In this document: positions 1 through 5,098 of the stretch, piece after piece
Numbering within the stretch: position 1 is the stretch's first letter
How the letters are laid out: each line of letters starts with the position of its first letter
Assembly (NCBI GenBank): GCA_022563215.1
Contig: JADFNT010000138.1
Coordinates: 1 to 5,438, forward strand
Source of the DNA: Pseudomonadota bacterium
Lineage (GTDB): Bacteria; Pseudomonadota; Alphaproteobacteria; Rhodospirillales; Casp-alpha2
Reading direction: 5' to 3'
DNA length: 5,438 nucleotides
Position numbers and translations under genes: made by a program
Notes under the pieces: model-generated
Seen by the model: the letters and a program-made list of their open reading frames with translations, nothing else
Told to the model about the DNA's origin: nothing
Databases searched by the model: none

Positions 1-507
1 GTCTTCGATATTTGCCTTGAGCGACTGAAGCCCGTCCATTTCGGCCGCCAGCTCGGACGCGATAGCGGCTTGGGTCTTGTCGCCAGCCGCCGCCACGTCG
101 GCCGCGGCGCCCGCGGTATCCACGTGTTCGACCGGCTCCAGGCCCAGCTCGCGGATCAGGTTGCGGCATTGGTTGAGCGCGTGAATATGGCTGTGCACGT
201 GGGTCAGGTCGCCGATCCCGGCCCCAGTCACGCCGAGCAGGTGATGGTTCACGCGCTGGAAATGCTCGGCGACGATGTGAAGGTCCGATTCCGGTAGCAA
301 GTGGTGGATGTCGGCGACCCGTCCGGCGACGGAATTCTCGATCGGAATCATCGCCAGCCCCGCCTTGCCTTCGCGCACCGCATCGAAAGTATTCTCGAAG
401 GACCGGCACGGCAGGGTCGTCATCTCCGGGTAGGCGCCGCGGCAAGCCAAATCCGAATAAGCGCCGGGAACGCCCTGGAAGGCGATGGTATCTTCGGGCT
501 TGGTCAT
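1..507 (-). CDS. pheA: Prephenate dehydratase, partial (C-terminal part beyond the window)
   Basis: Prephenate dehydratase decarboxylates and dehydrates prephenate to phenylpyruvate, the committed step to phenylalanine in the cytoplasm. I translated the 169 visible codons by hand; there is no stop because the gene continues past base 1. Family motifs appear in order: FQGVPGAYS (residues 10-18), IPIENS (54-59), the SHIHALNQC segment (106-114, usually SHPQAL-Q-C), DTAGAA (130-135) and AAIAS (147-151). The window ends a few residues before the expected catalytic TRF motif and the C-terminal ACT domain that normally senses phenylalanine, so neither can be checked. No chorismate mutase domain precedes the dehydratase, so this is the monofunctional form. 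The start ATG lies 16 bases after the kdsB stop, with only a weak purine stretch (GAAAG) as ribosome binding site, suggesting cotranscription with kdsB. Confidence 0.95.
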   Translation of the reverse strand, partial: MTKPEDTIAFQGVPGAYSDLACRGAYPEMTTLPCRSFENTFDAVREGKAGLAMIPIENSVAGRVADIHHLLPESDLHIVAEHFQRVNHHLLGVTGAGIGDLTHVHSHIHALNQCRNLIRELGLEPVEHVDTAGAAADVAAAGDKTQAAIASELAAEMDGLQSLKANIED

Positions 508-523
508 GGCGTGGCTTTCGGGC

Positions 524-1282
524 TCAGGTGCCGGGCGCGAGCAGTTCGCGGGCGCGTTCAAGGTCGGCGGGAGTATCGACACCCAACGGAACCGTGTCAA
601 CGAGCCGGGCGTCGATGCGCATTCCGGCCTCCAGGGCGCGAAGCTGCTCCAGGTTCTCCTGCTGTTCCAGCTTGCCCCGGGGCAGCTTGACGAACGTCTC
701 CAACGCTTGGCGACGGAATGCATAAATCCCGATGTGGTGATAGTGCGGGCCGGGATGCGAAGGCACCGTGGCGCGGCTGAAATAAAGGGCCCGTCCGCAA
801 TTGGCCCCGGCGGCCCCGGCGGTCATCGACAGGACCGCCTTGACCACGTTTGGATCATCCCTTTCGGCGTCCTCGGTGATCTCGGCGCACAGGGTCGCGA
901 TATCGACGGCGGGATCGGAAAGCGGCTCCAGCACGGCACGGATGATTTCGGGCTCGATGGTCGGCAGGTCCCCTTGCAGGTTGATGACGCCATCGTGGCG
1001 TTTTCTCGGGTCCGCCGTATGCATCGCCTCGAAAACCCTATCCGATCCGGAAGCATGACCGGGATTGGTGTATAGGGCGTCGCCGCCGGCTTCCTTCACC
1101 GCGTCGATGATCTCGAAATCACCGCAGGCGACGATCACCGGCCCGATATCCGCTTCCACGGCCCGGCGCCAGACGTGGACGATCATCGGCGTCCCGTGGA
1201 TATCGGCGATCGGCTTGCCCGGCAGACGCGTCGCCGCCATGCGCGCGGGGATGACGATGATCGGGTTTTCAGGGACGCTCAT
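524..1282 (-). CDS. kdsB: 3-deoxy-manno-octulosonate cytidylyltransferase (CMP-Kdo synthetase)
   Basis: This cytoplasmic enzyme activates Kdo with CTP to CMP-Kdo, the donor for the inner core of lipopolysaccharide, so the organism makes a Gram-negative outer membrane. The 252-residue product matches the usual length of about 250. The N-terminal nucleotide-binding loop PARMAATRLPGKP is at residues 12-24, SGSDR at 78-82, LQGDLP at 102-107 (acidic metal ligand D105; QGDEP in E. coli), YFSRATVP at 167-174, HHIGIYAFRR at 182-191, LEQLRALE at 211-218 and the C-terminal PLGVDTPADLERAR at 232-245. I chose the ATG at 1282 because homology starts right there. An in-frame ATG at 1294 adds four residues, and one at 1399 would add 39 residues of low-complexity, non-family sequence. 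No candidate start has a strong ribosome binding site. It is the first gene of the leftward kdsB-pheA pair. Confidence 0.96.
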   Translation of the reverse strand: MSVPENPIIVIPARMAATRLPGKPIADIHGTPMIVHVWRRAVEADIGPVIVACGDFEIIDAVKEAGGDALYTNPGHASGSDRVFEAMHTADPRKRHDGVINLQGDLPTIEPEIIRAVLEPLSDPAVDIATLCAEITEDAERDDPNVVKAVLSMTAGAAGANCGRALYFSRATVPSHPGPHYHHIGIYAFRRQALETFVKLPRGKLEQQENLEQLRALEAGMRIDARLVDTVPLGVDTPADLERARELLAPGT

Positions 1283-1387
1283 GGTTGGCACCATAACCGC
1301 ACGAAAGTCCGGGGAAAACAGGTTTGACGGTCCTTTCCGGGGCGACGGGGAAAGGGCGGCGAAGCGGTTATTGAACCAAAGGCCGCC

Positions 1388-1486
1388 ATGAGGCACCATT
1401 CCCCTGTTGCAACCCTTCTTGTCACCCTTTTGGCCGCCCTTGCGTCCGGCCCATGGGAAAGAACGCCATGCAATTATCGTTGTTAG
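1388..1486 (+). CDS. Possible small ORF (32 residues) overlapping the cytochrome c start
   Basis: An ATG at 1388 is preceded by AAAGG (1378-1382), five bases upstream, a better ribosome binding site than most real starts in this window. The reading frame encodes a basic start (MRHHSP), a short hydrophobic stretch (VATLLVTLLAALAS) and two cysteines near the end (C28, C32). It stops with TAG at 1484-1486, 17 bases inside the cytochrome c gene in another frame. It could be a leader peptide whose translation delivers ribosomes to the cytochrome start, the remnant of a secreted protein's signal peptide, or chance. I do not recognise the product and only the ribosome binding site and hydrophobic profile support it. 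Confidence 0.22.
   Translation: MRHHSPVATLLVTLLAALASGPWERTPCNYRC
1455..1461 (+). promoter_or_regulatory. Ribosome binding site deciding the cytochrome c start
   Basis: The purine run GGGAAAG ends six bases before the ATG at 1468. The alternative in-frame ATG at 1453 overlaps this run and has only pyrimidine-rich sequence before it. This favours 1468 as the true start and yields the N-terminus MQLSLLEKIG, which reads like other membrane-anchored CycM-type proteins. Confidence 0.55.
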
Positions 1487-2016
1487 AAAAGATCGGCTTT
1501 TCGCTCATGTTGGCGGCCTGGATCGCCTGGGGGTCCAACTTGATCGGCAACGCCCTGGTCTATGCCGAACCGCTGCAAGTCGCCGCCTTCAAGATCGAGG
1601 GCGGTTCCGGAGCGGCCTCCGGAACGGCGGAAAAACCGCCTGCGGAACAGGCAGCCGGAGGATCGGATATTTCGGCCCTGCTGGCCTCGGCCGATGCCTC
1701 CGCCGGCGCCAAGACGTTCAAGAAATGCAAGTCGTGCCACACCAAGGAAAAGGGCGGCAAGAACAGGGTCGGTCCCAACCTCTGGGACGTGGTCGGCCGG
1801 GCCAAGGCCGGCGCCGCCGGGTTTAATTTCTCCGGCGCCCTGAAGGGTCTCGGCGGCGCCTGGACGTATCAGGACCTGGACGCCTTTCTCGCCAGTCCCA
1901 AGGGCTTCGCCAAAGGCACCAAGATGAGCTTCGCCGGCCTCAAAAAACCCAAGGACCGGGCGGCGGTCATCGTTTTCTTGCGCTCCTTGAGCGATCAGCC
2001 GAAGCCGCTTCCATGA
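1468..2016 (+). CDS. Membrane-anchored class I c-type cytochrome (CycM/cytochrome c552-like)
   Basis: This 182-residue protein has a single N-terminal hydrophobic segment (about residues 9-31), most likely an uncleaved membrane anchor. A Gly/Ala/Pro-rich linker (about 43-67) follows, then a periplasmic cytochrome c domain. The haem attachment motif CKSCH is at residues 87-91 with H91 as the proximal ligand. GPNLWDVVGR at 102-111 is the typical class I loop, and M153 in GTKMSF is the expected distal ligand. The fold ends with an AAVIVFLRSLS helix (165-175). Related alphaproteobacterial CycM proteins carry electrons from the bc1 complex to a terminal oxidase, which is the inferred role. The start at 1468 is preferred over 1453 on its ribosome binding site. 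The stop overlaps the hisN start (ATGA, 2013-2016). A haem ligation (Ccm) system elsewhere in the genome is implied. Confidence 0.93.
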   Translation: MQLSLLEKIGFSLMLAAWIAWGSNLIGNALVYAEPLQVAAFKIEGGSGAASGTAEKPPAEQAAGGSDISALLASADASAGAKTFKKCKSCHTKEKGGKNRVGPNLWDVVGRAKAGAAGFNFSGALKGLGGAWTYQDLDAFLASPKGFAKGTKMSFAGLKKPKDRAAVIVFLRSLSDQPKPLP

Positions 2017-2828
2017 GCAACACGGATTCCGGACCCGCGTCTCCGGACGATACATTCGTGGAACTGGCCGGGCGGGTCGCCGACGCCGCCGGCGCCATGA
2101 CCATGAAATATTTCCGCGCCCCCATGGACGTCAGCGCCAAACCGGACCAAAGCCCGGTCACCGTCGCCGACGGGGAGGCCGAATCGGTGATGCGGGAGTT
2201 GATCGAGGAAGCCTTTCCCGATCATGGCATCATCGGCGAGGAAATGGACAACGCCCAAGAAGATGCCGAGTTCGTCTGGGTGCTGGACCCCATCGACGGC
2301 ACCCAGTCCTTCGTCACCGGCAAGCCGCTGTTCGGCACCCTGATCGCGCTCCTGCGCCAAGGCCGCCCAGTCCTGGGCGTCATCGACATGCCGGCCCTGG
2401 GCGAACGATGGATCGGCCGTCAAGGTCAACCGACGACGTTCAACGGTAATCCCGTCCAGGCCCGGGCCTGTGGCGATTTGGCTCAGGCCTGGCTTTACGC
2501 GACCTCTCCGCAGATGTTCGAAGACGCCGATTTCCCGGCCTTCGAACGCCTGCGCAAACAAGCCCGGCGCACCGTCTACGGCGCCGAATGCATGGCCTAT
2601 GGGTTGCTGGCCAACGGTACCGTGGATTTGGTTTGCGAGGGAACCATGAAACTTTACGACTATGCGGCCGTGGTGCCGATCGTCAAAGGCGCCGGCGGCG
2701 TCATCACCGACTGGCGGGGCCGGGCGCTGGGCATGGAGGGCGACGGCACGGTGCTGGCGGCCGGCGATCGCGCCCTTCACGCCGCCGCGCTTGAGGTTTT
2801 GACCGGCGGTAATACTAAGGATCGGTGA
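2013..2828 (+). CDS. hisN: Histidinol-phosphatase, inositol monophosphatase family
   Basis: This 271-residue member of the Mg-dependent inositol monophosphatase superfamily is predicted to dephosphorylate L-histidinol phosphate in histidine synthesis. The metal and phosphate motifs are intact: KPDQSPVTVAD at residues 43-53, GEE at 75-77 (E76), WVLDPIDGTQSF at 89-100 (D92, D95) and KLYDYAAVVPIVKGAGG at 213-229 (D216). The KLYDYAA form, in place of the WDxAA of true inositol phosphatases, together with GKPLFGTLIALL after the DPIDGT motif, favours HisN. Activity on inositol or other sugar phosphates cannot be excluded. The start overlaps the cytochrome c stop by four bases and has no separate Shine-Dalgarno sequence, suggesting translational coupling. 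The last residues (about NTKDR) are encoded by the left arm of the structured element that follows, and the stop is the first of three consecutive in-frame stops (TGA TAA TGA). Confidence 0.9.
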   Translation: MSNTDSGPASPDDTFVELAGRVADAAGAMTMKYFRAPMDVSAKPDQSPVTVADGEAESVMRELIEEAFPDHGIIGEEMDNAQEDAEFVWVLDPIDGTQSFVTGKPLFGTLIALLRQGRPVLGVIDMPALGERWIGRQGQPTTFNGNPVQARACGDLAQAWLYATSPQMFEDADFPAFERLRKQARRTVYGAECMAYGLLANGTVDLVCEGTMKLYDYAAVVPIVKGAGGVITDWRGRALGMEGDGTVLAAGDRALHAAALEVLTGGNTKDR

Positions 2829-2844
2829 TAATGACCCTTAGGGA
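2812..2844 (+). repeat. Left terminal inverted repeat of the palindromic element
   Basis: This 33-base arm matches the reverse complement of 3096-3128 with mismatches at 2816, 2822, 2836 and 2838. It contains the last hisN codons and three in-frame stops (2826-2834). It also contains its own small inverted repeat, CTAAGG (2815-2820) with CCTTAG (2836-2841), which the right arm does not preserve exactly. Confidence 0.75.
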
Positions 2845-2847
2845 TCA

Positions 2848-2989
2848 TCCATGCGGCCCGTCGGGTAGGAGGGAAGTCGCGGGCGATGTGGTGCATCGTC
2901 AAGGCTTTCCGACGCCCCCGGGGGTCGCGGGGGCGCCCCCCGCTATAAAAAAACGGGGACACCCCGTGGCCCCCGACGGGCCGCATGGA
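2848..2989. repeat. Internal stem of the element: 18-base perfect inverted repeat
   Basis: Bases 2848-2865 (core CATGCGGCCCGTCGGG) are exactly complementary to 2972-2989. Allowing two mismatches, the pairing extends to 2843 and 2994. The loop holds a CGATG/CATCG hairpin (2884-2888 with 2894-2898), very GC-rich runs (2914-2943) that can pair in more than one way, and the ACGGGG/CCCCGT hairpin at 2953-2967. Confidence 0.7.
2947..2967 (-). terminator. Candidate intrinsic terminator reading leftward, inside the element
   Basis: Read on the minus strand, ACGGGG and CCCCGT form a six-base GC-rich stem with a three-base loop (2967 down to 2953), followed by a run of T residues (complement of A 2947-2953). 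This is the standard intrinsic terminator layout. It faces away from hisN, so it would stop leftward antisense transcripts and not the hisN message. No minus-strand gene is visible upstream of it. The stem is short and part of a larger fold. Confidence 0.4.
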
Positions 2990-3001
2990 CGACCGGAACG
3001 G

Positions 3002-3095
3002 CGGCTTGCCAAGGCTTTCGGACAGCGTCGCGCACGCCTCGCGATGTCCCGCATCGCCACGACGCACGCTCCTTGCCGAAAACCTTGGCAAGCCG
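3002..3095. repeat. Internal stem of the element: 20-base near-perfect inverted repeat
   Basis: Bases 3002-3021 pair with 3076-3095 except for one C-A mismatch (3015/3082). The 54-base loop contains GCGTCG (3025-3030) complementary to CGACGC (3060-3065), and inside that a GCGATG/CATCGC hairpin (3041-3046 with 3052-3057). The outer base of this stem directly adjoins the right terminal repeat, so the whole unit can be drawn as a closed multi-branched structure. Confidence 0.7.
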
Positions 3096-3128
3096 TCCCT
3101 ATGAGTCATTATCACCGCTCCTTGGTAT
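3096..3128 (-). repeat. Right terminal inverted repeat of the palindromic element
   Basis: This is the inverted partner of 2812-2844, with 29 of 33 positions identical. It ends at GGTAT, 94 bases before the start codon of the solute-binding protein gene. Its outer edge includes the AT-rich string TATAAA (3126-3131), which resembles a -10 box, but I see no matching -35 sequence at the right distance. Confidence 0.75.
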
Positions 3129-3160
3129 AAATCACAATTTTGCCATCCTTCAATGGTGTC

Positions 3161-3190
3161 TTGATCTGCCCATGGCCGGACCCCAATATC
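3161..3190 (+). promoter_or_regulatory. Weak candidate sigma-70-type promoter for the transporter genes
   Basis: TTGATC (3161-3166) and AATATC (3185-3190), with an 18-base spacer, are the best sigma-70-like pair I found between the element and the solute-binding protein gene. The match is poor at the -10 box. The 94-base gap (3129-3222) shows no other clear operator. Confidence 0.18.
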
Positions 3191-3210
3191 AAACGGGGTT
3201 GCACCGAACA

Positions 3211-3219
3211 AAAGGGGGG
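3211..3219 (+). promoter_or_regulatory. Ribosome binding site of the solute-binding protein gene
   Basis: The purine run AAAGGGGGG ends three bases before the ATG at 3223. With the signal peptide starting exactly there, it fixes the start. The same frame is open further upstream but encodes nothing signal-like. Confidence 0.6.
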
Positions 3220-3222
3220 CGC

Positions 3223-5069
3223 ATGCGCCTGATAGCCGCCATTGCCGGCATTGCCGCCATTTTTATCCTGGGCCCGGTTCCTGGCCCGGCGAAGGCGACC
3301 GAAGACAAGCCCGACCCGGCCCACGGCATCGCCATGCACGGGGACCTGAAATATCCCCCCGGCTTCACCCATTTCGAATACACCAACCCCAACGCGCCCA
3401 AGGGGGGTACGGTCAGGCTTTCGGCCATCGGCACCTTCGATTCGTTCAACAGCTTCATCATCAAGGGCAACAGCGCCACCGGCCTGGGTTTTCTATACGA
3501 CAACCTGATGCACGGTTCCGCCGACGAGGCTTTCAGCCAGTACGGCCAATTGGCCGAATCGGTGGAGGTGCCGAAGGACCGCTCGTGGGTCGCTTTTACC
3601 CTACGCAAGGAAGCCCGCTGGCACGACGGCAAGCCGGTTTCCGTCGACGATGTGATCTGGTCCTTTAATATCCTGGTCAAGAAGGGAACGCCTTTTTACC
3701 GGTTTTATTACGCCAACGTGGCGGCGGTCACTCAGACCGGCGAGCGGACGGTCAAATTCACCTTCAAGCCTGGCGAAAACCGCGAACTGCCGCTGATCCT
3801 GGGACAACTCACCATCCTGCCGAAGCATTACTGGAAAGCCGTGACTTCACCAAGACGACGTTGGAGCCCCCCATCGGCAGCGGCCCCTACAGGATCGAGA
3901 AGTTCGAGCCCGGCCGTTCGATCACCTATCGGCGGGTCGAAAACTGGTGGGGCCGGGATTTGCCGGTCAACAAGGGCCTCTTTAACTTCGACGTCATCCG
4001 CTACGACTATTACCGCGACAGCACCATCGCGCTCGAGGCGTTCAAGGCCGGCGAGTATGACTACCGCGCGGAGAATTCCTCGAAGAACTGGGCCACCGCC
4101 TATGACATCCCGAATGTCAAAAAGGGTCTTATCCGCCGGGAGGAAATCACCCATAACCGGTCGTCGGGGATGCAGGCCTTCGTCTTCAACACCCGGCGCG
4201 GAAAGTTCAAGGACCATCGGGTACGCCAGGCGTTGGCCTATGCCTTCGACTACGAATGGTCGAACAAGAACCTGTTTTACGGCCAGTACGCCCGCACGCG
4301 GAGCTTCTTCGATAATTCGGAACTAGCCGCCACCGGGGTTCCCGAAGGCGATGAATTGAAGCTCCTGGAACCCTACCGGGGACGTATCCCGACAGAGGTC
4401 TTCACCCATGAATACAACCCGCCCAAGACCGACGGATCGGGGAACATCCGCCGCAACCTGCTAAAGGCGAGCAAGCTGCTGAACGACGCCGGCTGGGTGA
4501 TTAAGGGCGGGAAGCGCATCAACGAGAAAACCGGCAAGCCTCTGGAATTCGAGGTGCTGCTGGTCAGCCCGCTGTTCGAGCGCATCGTCCTGCCGTTCGC
4601 CAAGAACCTGGAGAGGCTGGGCGTCAAGGCGCGGGTCCGCACCGTCGATCCGTCGCAGTACCGCCGCCGCCTCGATACCTTCGATTTCGACGTCATCGTC
4701 GGCAGCTGGGGCCAGTCCCTGTCGCCGGGCAACGAACAGCGCTCCTTCTGGGGCAGCCGCGGCGCCGATATCGAAGGCGGCCGCAACACCATCGGCATCA
4801 AGGACCCGGTGATCGACGAACTGATCGAGAAGGTGATCGCGGCGCCGAACCGAAAAGTCCTGGTGACCAGCGTCCGGGCGCTGGATAGGGTGTTGCAGTG
4901 GGGCCATTGGGTGATCCCCCACTGGCACGCCAAATACGACCGCGTCGCCTATTGGGGCAAGTTCGGCCGCCCCGCCGTCACCCCCCTCCAGGGCAACCAG
5001 TTCGTCGCCTGGTGGGTCGACCCGACGAAGGAAGACGCGCTCAAAAGCAAGCTTGTCTCGGCCAAATAA
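3223..5069 (+). pseudogene. yejA: YejA-type periplasmic peptide-binding protein (ABC importer), frameshifted
   Basis: This is an extracellular solute-binding protein family 5 member (COG4166, YejA-like) that would capture oligopeptides or related solutes in the periplasm for the YejB-E-F importer. Frame 1 encodes residues 1-206 (3223-3840). It has a signal peptide with a hydrophobic core (about 3-16) and likely cleavage after AKA (23-25), with no lipobox cysteine. HFEYTNPNAPKGG and WHDGKPVSVDDVIWSF (from residue 133) follow. After 3840 the homologous sequence continues in frame 3 (RDFTKTTLEPPIGSGPYRIE...) to TAA at 5067-5069, ending FVAWWVDPTKEDALKSKL. Restoring one base gives 615 residues, close to the usual length of about 600. 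Frame 1 alone would end at 4326 with over 160 unrelated residues. There is no second disruption, so the lesion is recent or a sequencing error. yejB follows after 29 bases. Confidence 0.85.
3836..3845 (+). other. Frameshift site in the yejA-like gene (one base missing)
   Basis: The reading frame that encodes HYWKA ends at GCC (3838-3840). The family-like continuation RDFTKTTLEPP needs CGT at the next codon, which in this sequence reuses the C at 3840. A C lost from an original GCCCGTGAC would explain it exactly. No classical slippery heptamer with a downstream stimulator is obvious here, so programmed -1 frameshifting is not favoured. Confidence 0.8.
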
Positions 5070-5084
5070 TGACCGGCACCTGAC

Positions 5085-5098
5085 TAGGTCATGACCTA
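5085..5098. promoter_or_regulatory. Perfect 14-base palindrome abutting the yejB start codon
   Basis: TAGGTCATGACCTA is its own reverse complement and ends directly before the ATG at 5099. It contains the only Shine-Dalgarno-like bases (AGG, 5086-5088) for yejB. As RNA it could form a five-base stem with a CATG loop that would cover them; as DNA it could be a dimeric operator half-site pair. Function is not shown by the sequence. Confidence 0.35.

Larger units (their letters stand above)
2812..3128. mobile_element. MITE-like non-coding palindromic element with terminal inverted repeats
   Basis: The ends 2812-2844 and 3096-3128 are inverted repeats matching at 29 of 33 bases, including a perfect 13-base core (2823-2835 with 3105-3117, CGGTGATAATGAC). 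Both ends carry TA just outside CTAAGG/CCTTGG (2813-2814 and 3126-3127), as a TA target duplication would leave. Inside lie two more long stems: 2848-2865 with 2972-2989 (18 bases, perfect) and 3002-3021 with 3076-3095 (19 of 20). Small hairpins sit in their loops. No credible ORF is present; a 101-codon frame starting at 2825 looks like a chance reading. The layout fits a miniature inverted-repeat transposable element or a palindromic interspersed repeat such as those known in other proteobacteria. It could also be a structured RNA or a complex transcription end. Only one copy is visible here, so mobility is inferred. Confidence 0.6.

Noticed and set aside
1324..1352. TTGACG at 1324-1329 as a -35 box for the cytochrome c operon
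   Set aside because: No acceptable -10 sequence lies 16-18 bases downstream (GC-rich run), so I do not call a promoter.
1283..1399. Upstream extension of kdsB to an ATG at 1399 (39 extra residues)
   Set aside because: The added residues are Ser/Pro/Arg-rich, do not resemble the KdsB family, and homology begins at 1282.
1995..2780. Long minus-strand frame (261 codons) opposite hisN
   Set aside because: It is the antisense shadow of a clear inositol-monophosphatase-family gene in GC-rich DNA; no motifs of its own.
2815..2841. CTAAGG/CCTTAG inverted repeat as an intrinsic terminator of hisN
   Set aside because: The stem is short with a 15-base loop and has no downstream T run; it is better explained as part of the terminal repeat.
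2825..3130. Plus-strand frame of 101 codons inside the palindromic element
   Set aside because: It starts within the terminal repeat, has no ribosome binding site, and its composition follows the palindromes; no recognisable domain.
2777..3211. Minus-strand frame of 144 codons across the element
   Set aside because: It spans both terminal repeats and the 3' end of hisN, and has no family resemblance or start signal.
3073..3222. Upstream extension of the solute-binding protein to 3073
   Set aside because: It would put 50 non-signal residues before a clear signal peptide, and the strong ribosome binding site is directly before 3223.
3830..3870. Programmed -1 ribosomal frameshifting in the yejA-like gene
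   Set aside because: No typical slippery heptamer and no known use of recoding in this family; a single missing C is simpler.
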